Part shown: in pieces, positions 1-9,019 of the stretch | Layout of the letters: every line of letters starts with the position of its first letter | Position numbering within the stretch: position 1 is the stretch's first letter | Assembly: GCA_021816465.1 (NCBI GenBank) | Contig: JAKAYF010000007.1 | Coordinates: 1-46,985, forward strand | Reading direction: 5' to 3' | Length of the DNA stretch: 46,985 bases | Origin: Nitrospirota bacterium | GTDB taxonomy: Bacteria; Nitrospirota; Leptospirillia; Leptospirillales; Leptospirillaceae | Made by a program: the position numbers and the translations under genes | The notes under the pieces: generated by a model | Told to the model about the DNA's origin: nothing | The model's input: the letters and a program-made list of their open reading frames with translations, nothing else | Database searches by the model: none

Positions 1-202
1 TATATCATGGGCTTATGCCATCGGGATGACTTCCCCTTCTTTAGCTATCATTGGTCAATTCCAGCGGATCTCTCCAGCACATCCTGACGGGGTCAAAGGG
101 CACTTTCCGCACCCTCCCTATCCCCAAAGACTTAAGCGTCTCTTCCAAAACGGAAACCACCGATGATTGCGATGCCCGATCCACGACACTTCATCTCCGC
201 TC

Positions 203-3200
203 TCATGACTCGGCCCCTCTTGACCTCAGAACCTCCTGCAACACCAAATACGCCTCCGTCAACTCTGTCCTGATACGTGTTATGGCTTCAGTATCCTTTC
301 TGCTCCTGGCCGCAAAAACTTCCGGGGCCAGTTCATGGAGAGTGTCGTAAATCCGTCCAAGCGCATCAAACTGGGGCGTTCCCCTGTACCGGGTCATTCC
401 TGCATGCTCGATCCACTGTGCCGATATCCCCTTTTGAAGATCCGTCCATTCGATACTCAAGTCCCCACCTTGATCAAGCCCGGACATAAGCCCTTTCAGG
501 AAAACCCTCAGGGCCTGCCACATCATCAGGAGAGGGCTATCCCGCAACCAGCCCCTATCCTTTGACGTTTGCTCCTTCCATGATGGAAAAGGCTTCCATT
601 TTTCCTGCCATCCCGGAATCATTGATGGAAGCATTGGCATGGCGATTCCGAAACCTTGAGCAACAGGGCATCCGATCAAAATGAGAAGTGCCCCTTCCTC
701 CTCACTCTCAACCCCCTCTGCCACCATATCGATCAACATCATGCGGGCAGCGACAGAGAGGCTCAGGATGATTGCCAGATTCTTCTGGCTTTCCAGTATT
801 CGATGGACAAAACACCGGTCTATCTTCACCTCCTTGATATCGAGCTGCTGAAGGGATGTCAGGGATGCCTGCCCCGTTCCGAAATCATCAAGGCTGACAG
901 AAACACCCAACCTCCTGCACAAGTCGATCGTCTTACGGGCTCTCTCCATATCCCGAAGCGCCTCCGTTTCCGTCACTTCGATCTCTATGAGCAGATGTTC
1001 TGGGCGTTCATGTCTGGCAAGAATTTGGCCCAACTCCTCAATGAATCCTTCTGAAAGGAAGTGGCGCGCTCCGATATTCACGCTGATGCGCAAATCGATC
1101 CCGCTTCTGCTCCATTCTTTCTGCTGAAGCAGGGCATTTTCAAGAACCCATCGACCGAGAGCAACGATCATCTCGCTTTTTTCGACTACTCCGATAAAGG
1201 ATTCCGGAGTAAGGAGCCCACGTTCCGGATGGTTCCAGCGAACGAGGGCTTCCACTCCAAGCATCTGGCCGGTTTCCATATTGACCTGGGGCTGGTAGTA
1301 AAGACAAAGCTCCCCATTTCCGAGCGCCCGCCCGAACTCAGTCAGGATCCGGTGTTGAGCCAGAAGGGATTCCTCCATCCCGCTCTCAAAAACCGCCCAA
1401 CCGTTGCGCCCCAGATCCTTTGCCCGATACAGGGCCATATCGGCATGGGCGATCAGAGAGGTCGCATCTCCCTCATCAGGAGGGCAAAGAGTGAGCCCCA
1501 GACTCCCCGAGATCCAGACCAGTTCTCCGGCCCCATTACCCACATCAAAGGGATCCAGAAGCGATTGAACGATTTTCGTGAAAAGTTCCTGGGAGACAGC
1601 TCCCTCAGAAAGCCCCGTCAAAAGAAGACCGAACTCATCTCCCCCCAGACGGGTCAGCGTGTCGGTTTTCCGCAGAAGGCCCCTCAGTCTTTTTGCAACC
1701 TGAACAAGGAGCTCGTCTCCCTTTTGATGGCCCAGACGGTCATTCACAACTTTAAAGCCGTCCAGATCAAGAATTCCCACCGCGACCCGCTCCTGAACTC
1801 TCCCTGAGCGGAGAAGCGCCTGACCGATCCTGTCCAGAAAAACCCGTCGGTTAGGAAGATCGGTGAGGTCATCATGCGTCGCCATATGCTCGATCCGGCA
1901 TTCATTCCTCTTTCTTTCGGTGATATCCTGGGCAGAAATCACAAGTCCTCTTCGAGATCCGTCCGGATTAAAAAGAGGAACCTTTGCGACATCCAGCACG
2001 ATCAGATTACCGGCAGAATCAGCAAGAGTCTCGATTCCACCCATTGGTCCACCCAGGCTCCATGCCATATTGTCTGAGCGAATACACTCCTCATGGACTG
2101 AAGCGAAAGCAGGATGGGCGGAAGCGAGCTTTAGGTCGGTCTTCCCCATCCACTCACTTTCTCCTTCGAGACCGAACAGGCGGAGCCCCGAAGGGTTTAC
2201 CGTTTCCCATCGGCCTTCCCCATCCTTGAAAAAAATGGCTTCAGGAAGGTTCTCAATCAGGGTGCAGAGTCTTTCTTCCGATTCCAGACGTGCCTGTTCG
2301 GAGAGAATTCGATGCATGGCAATCCCGATCTCCTGAACAAGAATCTCAAGTAGAGAGAGATCGAAAGGGTCAAAACGAAAGCTTGGATGAGCACTCGCGA
2401 TCCAGACTGCCCGGGATTCGGGAAAGGGAACCACCATGAAACTCTTCGCTCCCAGCAAGGAGATTTCGGGAATAAGGGCGTCATAACCCGGAAGATCGTC
2501 GATGAGGAGTCCCCCGCCCGATTCGGAAAAGATGGCGCTCAAAGAGAAACTCTCCCACCCTCCATCCCGGTCCAAAGGATCGGGAATTTCCGGGAGAGCC
2601 CTGAAAAGGGTCTTCCATAGAAAAGCCCCCTCCGATTCCCCCGGAAGGCAAACCCCGCCATAATCCGCTCCTGTCATGCGACAAAAAGAATCCAGAGCCC
2701 TTTCAAGGAGCCCGTCGATATTTTTTTCAAGAGCGATCTCTTTGATCAGATCCAACAAAATCGCCTGGTGTTCGGCCAAATGAACGTGTTCCAGAACCGC
2801 GCCAAGCTGGCGTCCCATCGCTTCCAGAAAAGGAAGATCTTGTGGGTCAAGCTTCTTTTCGCCAAAGGTCCCAACAACAAGAGCTCCCACCGTCCGTTGG
2901 CGGTTTTTGACGGGAACAGCAATCTCACCCATCATTCCCAATGTTCGAACTTCAGGCAGCGCCACTGAAAATCTTTGGTAATCCTCAATCATCAGGGACT
3001 GTCCACTCTCAATAACTTTTCCGGCAGCCCCCTCCCCTGCTTTGAGGGATTTTTCCAAAAGGGGCTCCATCGAAATCCGGGGATCGCGGGAGACCACCGC
3101 CCGCAAAGAAAAAGCCCGTAAAGAGGGGTTCCAGAGAACAACCTCCCCATTATCGGAATTGGTCAACTGGCAAATTGCTTCCAGCGCCCCTTTGAAAAGA

Positions 3201-3853
3201 TCCAGCAGTTCTGTTTCGCGGGTCAGGTCTTCCATCCATTTCAAGAGACTCTGTGCCCGACTTTCGTGATGTTTTCGTATAGTCTCACTCTCCCGGTTCC
3301 TGAGCCCCAAAGAGATGTTATCTGCCAGAGAAGAAATCAGGGGAATCAGCTCCGGAGTAAAATAGCCCGTCTCATCCGATTCAATAATCAGTGCGCCGCA
3401 GAGTGTTTCTCCTGAAGCCAGGGGGAAGCTTGCCAATGCCCCAATCCCCTTTGCCCGACAGGAATCCATGAGAGAGTCCCCGGGCAAAACGTTCAACACA
3501 TCGTTCCAGACGACCGCGCTTCCAGTTTTGAGAGTCTGTTCCAATATTTGTCTGCCGACACCGGAAGGATCATGACCTCTTTTCCCCTCATGGAAGTCAT
3601 ATCGCGCCGACCGGCTTTCTTGATCGTAGTGTCCAATCCAGACCGATAGAAGCCCCACCTCCTCAAAGAGGATGCGGCAGGTACTCCTGAAGAGCTTCTC
3701 CCGGTCCGGGCATGAGAGGAGCAAACGATCAATACGGGAAAGAGCCCGGTAGAAACGATTCTGGCGAAGTACGCTTTTATCGCTGAAACGTTGCTTCTGG
3801 ACTAGAGACATAACTCCTTGAACCCCCGTGATTTCTCTTTCAAAACATGCCAT
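203..3853 (-). CDS. multi-GAF/PAS GGDEF-EAL c-di-GMP signalling protein
   Basis: A cytoplasmic c-di-GMP turnover protein of up to 1216 residues with no membrane segment. In order it shows three GAF-like domains (about 40-195, 215-360, 370-515), a PAS domain (about 525-640), a GGDEF domain (about 655-815, intact RLGGDEF near 738) and an EAL domain (about 825-1075). The phosphodiesterase residues are present: EALVRW near 868, DDFGTG near 989 and AEGVES near 1045. Both synthesis and hydrolysis are therefore possible. The last 130 residues resemble a CZB-like helical domain but lack most zinc ligands. Two starts are plausible: ATG at 3853 without a good ribosome site, or ATG at 3811 with AAGGAG only two bases upstream, overlapping the end of a small upstream orf. 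The ligands of the GAF domains cannot be told from sequence. Confidence 0.93.
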   Translation of the reverse strand: MACFEREITGVQGVMSLVQKQRFSDKSVLRQNRFYRALSRIDRLLLSCPDREKLFRSTCRILFEEVGLLSVWIGHYDQESRSARYDFHEGKRGHDPSGVGRQILEQTLKTGSAVVWNDVLNVLPGDSLMDSCRAKGIGALASFPLASGETLCGALIIESDETGYFTPELIPLISSLADNISLGLRNRESETIRKHHESRAQSLLKWMEDLTRETELLDLFKGALEAICQLTNSDNGEVVLWNPSLRAFSLRAVVSRDPRISMEPLLEKSLKAGEGAAGKVIESGQSLMIEDYQRFSVALPEVRTLGMMGEIAVPVKNRQRTVGALVVGTFGEKKLDPQDLPFLEAMGRQLGAVLEHVHLAEHQAILLDLIKEIALEKNIDGLLERALDSFCRMTGADYGGVCLPGESEGAFLWKTLFRALPEIPDPLDRDGGWESFSLSAIFSESGGGLLIDDLPGYDALIPEISLLGAKSFMVVPFPESRAVWIASAHPSFRFDPFDLSLLEILVQEIGIAMHRILSEQARLESEERLCTLIENLPEAIFFKDGEGRWETVNPSGLRLFGLEGESEWMGKTDLKLASAHPAFASVHEECIRSDNMAWSLGGPMGGIETLADSAGNLIVLDVAKVPLFNPDGSRRGLVISAQDITERKRNECRIEHMATHDDLTDLPNRRVFLDRIGQALLRSGRVQERVAVGILDLDGFKVVNDRLGHQKGDELLVQVAKRLRGLLRKTDTLTRLGGDEFGLLLTGLSEGAVSQELFTKIVQSLLDPFDVGNGAGELVWISGSLGLTLCPPDEGDATSLIAHADMALYRAKDLGRNGWAVFESGMEESLLAQHRILTEFGRALGNGELCLYYQPQVNMETGQMLGVEALVRWNHPERGLLTPESFIGVVEKSEMIVALGRWVLENALLQQKEWSRSGIDLRISVNIGARHFLSEGFIEELGQILARHERPEHLLIEIEVTETEALRDMERARKTIDLCRRLGVSVSLDDFGTGQASLTSLQQLDIKEVKIDRCFVHRILESQKNLAIILSLSVAARMMLIDMVAEGVESEEEGALLILIGCPVAQGFGIAMPMLPSMIPGWQEKWKPFPSWKEQTSKDRGWLRDSPLLMMWQALRVFLKGLMSGLDQGGDLSIEWTDLQKGISAQWIEHAGMTRYRGTPQFDALGRIYDTLHELAPEVFAARSRKDTEAITRIRTELTEAYLVLQEVLRSRGAES

Positions 3854-4008
3854 CCAGCCAGCCTGTGGACGGATCTCCTTTTTTCTGCAGAGGCAGATCC
3901 CTTTTTCTCTGAGATCTCCCGAGCCATATCCACCCGATCAGGAGCCCATCTTCCCCTTTCCCAATCCCGGGAACGATGAGCCCCATCTCTTTTAACCTTA
4001 AATCTCAC
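3802..4008 (-). CDS. possible small basic protein between dabA and the GGDEF-EAL gene
   Basis: A 68-residue reading frame with a GTG start, an AAGGAG ten bases upstream, and a stop that overlaps the alternative ATG (3811) of the following GGDEF-EAL gene. The product is basic and charged, with no recognisable domain or membrane segment. The ribosome site and stop/start overlap favour translation and coupling. The unremarkable composition and the overlap with the longer version of the next gene argue against it. No function is proposed. Confidence 0.25.
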   Translation of the reverse strand: MRFKVKRDGAHRSRDWERGRWAPDRVDMAREISEKKGSASAEKRRSVHRLAGWHVLKEKSRGFKELCL

Positions 4009-4035
4009 AATGAATATTCTCCTTGGTCGGAGATT

Positions 4036-6132
4036 TCATGACACTCGTTTCCATTGCTTGTCCGTTGTCCTTTGGTAGATGCCACCGTGCTCGTTGTCGA
4101 TTTCAAAGATGAACAACCACCGGTTTTCCACCAGCTCTCGAACGAGCTCGTGCTTGGCGATGATGTCGTCAATCGCCGATTTTGGTGCTTCAAGAAAGAC
4201 ATTCAGGCGCAGAGGTTCGTGCACCCACCTCTCCCCGTCATGGAGCGACTGCATCGGAAGACCGACACGCAAGTCTCCGCCATTGCCTTCCAATACCCCT
4301 ATGTTTCCTCCAACGATGTTATGCAGAACCTTATTTCCGCTACCAAATCTTTTGTTGTCCACAACCGATGCGTAATACTGCAGGTTAATCCAGTTCGCAA
4401 CCACCATCGGCGCGGTCATGATGAGCTCCAGCACTCCAAAACCTTCATCTTTGCGCCAGTCATAGTCGTGCAGGAACGATCTTCCGGAAAGATCGATTCC
4501 CGCCGTTCTCGAACGCGGTGCCGCAATAAAAGCGGCGTTCCCGGCAAGACCCCATTCCGGCCGCACCTGGGACCAGTCCCGGCTACGTTCATGAACCAGT
4601 GCATCAACGATCTCCGGAGATGAATCCGGAATTCCGAGCAGACTCGAACGCTCCATTCGCGTCAGTTGTCCTGCTTTCGCAAGCCAGTCTCTGAGCTGTC
4701 TCAGGTCTTGGCCATGCGTTGTTTCGATTTCCTCCGTATCGAAGAGATCAACCCTGTCAACGGTTGTATCGTGCAATGCGCCTATAAAGCGGGTATCGGG
4801 TGGAATATGAATCCCTTTTTCCGCCAGCTCCTCCCGGACCGTGGATTCATTCAGCAAGGAGGCAATGACCCTGGCACTCACTTCACCTGTCTGCCCTGCG
4901 CAAGCTCCGCAATCGAGTCCCGTAGCATAGGGATTGTTGTACGTGCTGCTTCCATGGCCCACCAAAAGAACCAGCCGCGCAAAATTGCCAGTCATCGACA
5001 TTGCCCGCAAGATCAGCTCCGCCAGACCTCCCCTGTTTGTCGGAGGGACTCCGACCGTTGGGGAATCGGCTGTTTTTTGCCGGGTTTTTGTAATGTTCTT
5101 TCCATGGGAAACAGCCTCAATGGTCGGAACAAGTTTTCCTTTTACGCCGGGATGGTGTCCCTTCTCGGCAGGGTGGGGAACGGGTCGACTCCACCCAAAG
5201 GTGTCTCCCAGCAGTTTTGCACCATAAAGCAACCCGGTCGACTCCACAAACGAAAAGCAGGAGGAGGGAGAGCTTTTGAAGCTTTTCCAGTTGTTGGCAC
5301 CATGAAGACTTTTCCGTCGATATTTGATTGCTTTTTCCACATCATGGTCGCTGCCCCCTCTAATACGTTCGTGTCCTTGCCATCCAGGCGACAAAAGGAC
5401 CGGCAGATGAATCCTCGGCTCCGATGCCCCAAGAGGAACAAACTCCATGAATGCTCCAAAAAATCCGGCAAATCCAACGGTCTGGACGCTCGGAGCAACG
5501 GTCTCCAAAGCTCTCCGATAGACCTCCGAACGGACATCGATGCAGAATGCTGCCTGGACTGAAGGTCGAACAGGCGCGGCATGCTTTCCGTTTCCAACCT
5601 TGCCAGACTGAGCCAGCTCGGCAATGATTTTTCTCTGATAACTCATCTCAAAAGCTGTCTGGAGGGCAAAATCGAGCTGTGTTCCATCCATTGCCCCATT
5701 TTTTGCAGTTTTCCCAATGGCCGGCTGAGTCCAGACTTGTCTCCATTGAGGCAACTCCCGGGAATGAAAAAGGATCAATTCCCAAGCCAGACGAATGGCC
5801 AGAAGATCAACAATGGAGTTCTCCTCACCTCCGACCAGCTCCTTTTCCCATCGCAGGTAACGAGCCCAGGAGGCCCATCCGCCAACACTCATCAATGCCG
5901 CAAGAAGATAATCTTCCAGCATGTCTGCCGGTATCCCGAGTCTTCGCACAGCAAGGGCAATAAGGCTTTCTGCGTTTTGAGGAAGCCCTGCAACAAACCT
6001 TCTGACATCTCGCAGCCCCATCATCCTCGGGCTCAGATCGATTTGCGCATATTGGCGCCATGCCTCGTAAAGGCCTTCCTTTTCGTAGGACTCCTTCCAG
6101 ATGGCCTGCCCCTGATCAAAATAAGTGGACAA
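4036..6132 (-). CDS. dabA: DabA inorganic carbon transporter, C-terminal part (frameshifted gene)
   Basis: The main part of DabA (DUF2309, formerly UPF0753). DabA is the carbonic-anhydrase-like subunit of the DAB energy-coupled inorganic carbon pump, which works with the membrane subunit DabB to take up CO2/bicarbonate. The zinc-site motifs are present: FCIDVRSE (Cys and Asp, near residues 340-342 of the reconstructed protein) and VGHG...CGAC (His near 541, Cys near 556). Their spacing fits the known ligand set Cys-Asp-His-Cys. The frame opens at a TTG at 6132 inside conserved family sequence (TYFDQGQ), so it is not a natural start. The preceding 145 residues lie in another frame just upstream. 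With one base restored the gene would be 846 codons (4036-6572), normal for the family. It is either a recently broken gene or a sequence error. Confidence 0.9.
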   Translation of the reverse strand: MSTYFDQGQAIWKESYEKEGLYEAWRQYAQIDLSPRMMGLRDVRRFVAGLPQNAESLIALAVRRLGIPADMLEDYLLAALMSVGGWASWARYLRWEKELVGGEENSIVDLLAIRLAWELILFHSRELPQWRQVWTQPAIGKTAKNGAMDGTQLDFALQTAFEMSYQRKIIAELAQSGKVGNGKHAAPVRPSVQAAFCIDVRSEVYRRALETVAPSVQTVGFAGFFGAFMEFVPLGASEPRIHLPVLLSPGWQGHERIRGGSDHDVEKAIKYRRKSLHGANNWKSFKSSPSSCFSFVESTGLLYGAKLLGDTFGWSRPVPHPAEKGHHPGVKGKLVPTIEAVSHGKNITKTRQKTADSPTVGVPPTNRGGLAELILRAMSMTGNFARLVLLVGHGSSTYNNPYATGLDCGACAGQTGEVSARVIASLLNESTVREELAEKGIHIPPDTRFIGALHDTTVDRVDLFDTEEIETTHGQDLRQLRDWLAKAGQLTRMERSSLLGIPDSSPEIVDALVHERSRDWSQVRPEWGLAGNAAFIAAPRSRTAGIDLSGRSFLHDYDWRKDEGFGVLELIMTAPMVVANWINLQYYASVVDNKRFGSGNKVLHNIVGGNIGVLEGNGGDLRVGLPMQSLHDGERWVHEPLRLNVFLEAPKSAIDDIIAKHELVRELVENRWLFIFEIDNEHGGIYQRTTDKQWKRVS

Positions 6133-6572
6133 AACTGGCTGATTTGCTCAAGAATAAATCCGCTCCATTGCGTCTTTTCCCTGTCGCCAAGAACATCTGA
6201 AAACAGGGGAGTTGGAGCAGGAAGAATCGGACTGTCCATCCCGAGAGATTTCTCCGCTTCGGAAACAGTCATATCCAGCCCCTGTTCTTTCAGAGCCTTC
6301 TCAAGATCAGCCCGGGCAATGCGTCCCGACAAGATCTGTTCTGCATAATAGCGACGGGGCATGAGAAGGGAAGATCTGGCCACTCTTCCCAGGATTTCAT
6401 TTGCTTTTTCGAAATCCTGATCGCGCAGCCCAAAATAGGGACTGACGGCAACAAAAGCATCAAGAGGCCAAAGTGGAGCGATTCGCTGGCATACCGCAGA
6501 TACGGCGGATTGAACCGAAAGGGATTCATCAGCAGTAACGGATCCGCTGTTCTGAATGGTCGAGAGACTCAT
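6033..6572 (-). CDS. dabA: DabA inorganic carbon transporter, N-terminal part (frameshifted gene)
   Basis: The N-terminal part of DabA in its own frame. The ATG at 6572 has AAGGAG seven bases upstream and lies two bases after the dabB stop, so dabB and dabA form one operon. The family motif PLWPLDAFVAVSPYFGL lies near residues 35-51. Homology ends at EQISQFC near residue 145 and continues as TYFDQGQ in the -1 frame. From there to the stop at 6033 this frame reads unrelated sequence. Taken alone it would be a truncated protein without the metal site. Confidence 0.88.
   Translation of the reverse strand: MSLSTIQNSGSVTADESLSVQSAVSAVCQRIAPLWPLDAFVAVSPYFGLRDQDFEKANEILGRVARSSLLMPRRYYAEQILSGRIARADLEKALKEQGLDMTVSEAEKSLGMDSPILPAPTPLFSDVLGDREKTQWSGFILEQISQFCPLILIRGRPSGRSPTKRKAFTRHGANMRKSI
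6126..6140 (-). other. frameshift junction in dabA
   Basis: The conserved family sequence ...EQISQFC | TYFDQGQ... is encoded in two frames joined here. One inserted base after the TGT codon would give QFCSTYFDQG, the expected continuation. The span from the ATG at 6572 to the stop at 4036 is 2537 bases, one short of a multiple of three. No canonical X XXY YYZ slippery heptamer is present, only a run of four T. Confidence 0.85.
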
Positions 6573-6574
6573 GA

Positions 6575-8212
6575 TCAAACTCCTTTTGCTTGGGTATATG
6601 GGTTATGGGCCGGTGTTCTCCAGATGCGACTGACAAGCCTTGAAAAGGGAATATCAACATACAACCCGTTATAGAGATACACATGAACTTTTCGGGAAAA
6701 AGGATTCCCCATCCACTTCGGCAGGCTCTGCTGTATGAGCAGGATGGAAACAAAAACCATCATCACAAGCCCGACGAGAACGAACTGGTCTGGACCGCTG
6801 ATCAACCTGACCGCTGGCAGACTCGTTGCCAGCATGAAATGAAAGGCGGCATGCAAACTGAAATACGCAGTACAAACCAGCGCACTGAGAACAGCCGCAC
6901 GAGCGATAAAAGCCGCTCCCATGCCGGCCTTGAAAGACCCAAGAAGCAACTGGGTCATAGCAACTCCAAGGATGACGCCTAACGCCAGCAGTGCCGGTTG
7001 ATGCTCAGGGGTCAACCCGAACACAGTGCCAATGCCAATGGTAACCAGCACCGCGAAAGCCGATACGACAATCCACTGCCCGATTGTCGGCGTCGACTGC
7101 GCAGGACGAACAGCCGGCGCACGAAAGACATCGACGCCACTGCCCGAGGAAAGAAAAGCATGCGCCTTGTACAAAGAGTGTCCCACCAGGTGCAGCATTG
7201 CGAGACTGTAAAGACCTAGCCCGCATTCCAGCAACATGAACCCCATCTGGGCGGTGGTCGTCCAGGCCAGATAAACCTTCAGGCTTGTTTGGGTCAGCAT
7301 GACCAACCCGGCAGCGGCAATGGTAAGCAGTCCGATCATTGCCAGGGCACTGGAGGCACTGATCGACTGGGACATAATCGGACTCATGCGCACAACCAGA
7401 AAGGCTCCGGCGTTGACAATACCCGCATGCAGAAGGGCCGAAACGGGGGTCGGAGCCTCCATCACCTGAATCAGCCACCCTTGCAGGGGAAACTGGGCCG
7501 TTTTCAGGGCGGCGGTCAAGACAATAAGCCAGCTTGCCAGCTGAAGGGAAAAGGGAAGACCGGCGCTCTTTGCAGCCATCAGATGAAAGACCGTCTCGAA
7601 CTGCATGCTGTGGAGAGTCGAACCGATCAGCAACACCGCAATCAAAAGGCTCGTCTCTGCAACCCGGCTGATAATCCATTTCTTTCGAGCCGCAAGGACA
7701 GCTCCCGGGCGTTCCGGATAAAAAACCAGAAGGTGATGCAGGCAAAGGCTCGTGGAGATCCAGCCGAATGCAAACATCAGCATGTTTCCGGAAACAATCA
7801 TCGTCAGGATGGAAGCCAGAGTCAGATTCAGCCAAGTGTAAAATCGGACCTGATTTTCTTCGCCCCCAAGGTAGTTTTTTGAAAAGCGAGAAACAACAAA
7901 GCCCACGAAAGAAACCAGGGAAAGCATCATCAGCGTCACTGGATTGATGTAGATGCTCAGCGCCAACTCACCGGCATTTCCCGGCAATGGGTAAGAGTAA
8001 GGAGTTATCGTCTGCGGCGTTCCTCCGACTCCGTACAAAATGGCGGCCAGGGCCGAACAGACAAAAACCAGACCAGAAGCAGCACTGCTCAATCCGGCAA
8101 TCATCCGTGTCTGCCCGGGAGACAGGACACTCCCCAAAAGGCCAACACCCAAAATGAGTATCGGAACACAGGCAATAAGGATCGAGATAATGAGATTCAA
8201 GTTTGCAGTCAT
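6575..8212 (-). CDS. dabB: DabB, proton-channel-like membrane subunit of the DAB carbon pump
   Basis: A protein of 545 residues related to NADH-quinone oxidoreductase subunit 5 (NuoL) and antiporter MrpA, hydrophobic throughout with about 14 predicted membrane helices. The NuoL/MrpA signature around MEAPTPVSALLHAGIVNAG is present in the middle of the protein. Next to dabA it is identified as DabB, which is thought to couple cation or proton flow to DabA-driven CO2 hydration or bicarbonate uptake. The chosen ATG (8212) has AGGAGG six bases upstream; a longer frame to 8305 lacks such a site. The stop lies two bases before the dabA ATG. A strong terminator at 8339-8374 separates it from the upstream DUF2294 pair, so it must have its own promoter or rely on read-through. 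I see no convincing promoter. Confidence 0.92.
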   Translation of the reverse strand: MTANLNLIISILIACVPILILGVGLLGSVLSPGQTRMIAGLSSAASGLVFVCSALAAILYGVGGTPQTITPYSYPLPGNAGELALSIYINPVTLMMLSLVSFVGFVVSRFSKNYLGGEENQVRFYTWLNLTLASILTMIVSGNMLMFAFGWISTSLCLHHLLVFYPERPGAVLAARKKWIISRVAETSLLIAVLLIGSTLHSMQFETVFHLMAAKSAGLPFSLQLASWLIVLTAALKTAQFPLQGWLIQVMEAPTPVSALLHAGIVNAGAFLVVRMSPIMSQSISASSALAMIGLLTIAAAGLVMLTQTSLKVYLAWTTTAQMGFMLLECGLGLYSLAMLHLVGHSLYKAHAFLSSGSGVDVFRAPAVRPAQSTPTIGQWIVVSAFAVLVTIGIGTVFGLTPEHQPALLALGVILGVAMTQLLLGSFKAGMGAAFIARAAVLSALVCTAYFSLHAAFHFMLATSLPAVRLISGPDQFVLVGLVMMVFVSILLIQQSLPKWMGNPFSRKVHVYLYNGLYVDIPFSRLVSRIWRTPAHNPYTQAKGV

Positions 8213-8313
8213 GGAAACCTCCTGTTTCATTAAAAAATGGCCAACTCCACCAGAACAAATCTTTTTTGCCCTGTGTCTGTCCCCGTGATGAAAAACCGGA
8301 ACCATCCCGGAAC

Positions 8314-8389
8314 GACCAGTCGAGTTGCGTTTAGAGTCAAAAAAAGCCGACCCAATATAAAATTGAGTCGGCTTACAACCCGACTGGTC
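8314..8389. repeat. nested inverted repeat enclosing the terminator
   Basis: GACCAGTCGAGTT (8314-8326) and AACCCGACTGGTC (8377-8389) are inverted copies matching at 12 of 13 positions. They enclose the terminator hairpin, so two stems, one inside the other, can form. The outer arms could compete with or extend the terminator, or be a protein site. Confidence 0.6.
8339..8374 (-). terminator. rho-independent terminator after the DUF2294 pair
   Basis: On the minus strand a stem of about 13 bp (arms 8344-8356 and 8362-8374, one G:U pair) is followed by seven T. It ends the DUF2294 transcript about 130 bases after its last stop and sits 127 bases before the dabB start. It is almost the same sequence as the terminator at 9554-9589. 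Confidence 0.85.
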
Positions 8390-8507
8390 CTGTCAGACAG
8401 GACATTCGGATTATCTTCCGGTTAGAGATGAGTTAAGAGCCAGAAAACACCTGAACACTACAAGTGGCAATAAGAAGCCACTTCAGACTTCCCTGACAGA
8501 ACCGACA

Positions 8508-8927
8508 TCAGGGATCAGGGCATTCCCCGCTTTTTTTTGCAATTGGCGCTGACTCCCCTGCCTTGACAAACTTTGCCTCAAGGTTTTTGTTCAAAGAAAA
8601 GATGATCACTCTCTCCCCCGTCTTGGTGCTGATATCGGTATGCAGGGTCAGGACTTTCAGCCCGGTGATCTTCTCAACCGCATCGATGATCATCCCCTTT
8701 CCCTGCTCCAGAAGATTTGATCTGACTTTTTTAATAAGATTCATGCCTTCCGGATTTTTGGCCAGCTGACGCTCGGCCGGAGTCAATACGCCCTTTAACC
8801 TCACCAGAACCATGTCCTCAACAATGATCGTTTTTGTCTCTTCCGGACCCCGACCCTTGTAATCCTTTTCAAACTGGATCAGGGCATTACTGATCTCGGC
8901 CTCCACCTGTCCTTTTGTTTTGTTCAT
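8508..8927 (-). CDS. DUF2294 family protein, second copy
   Basis: A 139-residue soluble protein of the DUF2294 family, recognised by the pattern KTKGQVEAEISNALIQFEKD near the N-terminus and LHTDISTKTGER near the C-terminus. The biochemical function of the family is not known to me. It is about 80% identical by eye to the gene just upstream, so the pair is a recent tandem duplication. The copies diverge in the last 20 residues. The chosen ATG (8927) has AAGGAG four bases upstream and matches the start of the other copy; the longer frame to 9023 has no support. Its position beside dabBA and near carbonic anhydrase suggests a role in inorganic carbon handling, which is inference only. Confidence 0.85.
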   Translation of the reverse strand: MNKTKGQVEAEISNALIQFEKDYKGRGPEETKTIIVEDMVLVRLKGVLTPAERQLAKNPEGMNLIKKVRSNLLEQGKGMIIDAVEKITGLKVLTLHTDISTKTGERVIIFSLNKNLEAKFVKAGESAPIAKKSGECPDP

Positions 8928-9019
8928 TGAACTCCTTTTGTCCAGCCAGGCCATTTTCGAAGAAAATGGTACAACACTGAGCAAATGATCAATCTCACAG
9001 GAAGAGGACCCATGTGATG

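Noticed and set aside
1-202. Gene or gene remnant at the left edge
   Set aside because: Neither strand shows a supported frame or motif in these 202 bases; it may be the 3' flank of the GGDEF-EAL gene.
4666-5562. 298-codon plus-strand open frame opposite dabA
   Set aside because: It is the complement of conserved DabA sequence, has no ribosome site or recognisable protein pattern, and is a shadow of the real gene.
6125-6145. Programmed ribosomal frameshifting in dabA
   Set aside because: No canonical slippery heptamer, no obvious downstream stem, and DabA is not known for it. Sequence error or mutation is the simpler reading.
7005-7835. 276-codon minus-strand open frame inside dabB
   Set aside because: It lies in another frame of dabB on the same strand; the cysteine-rich, low-sense translation shows no family.
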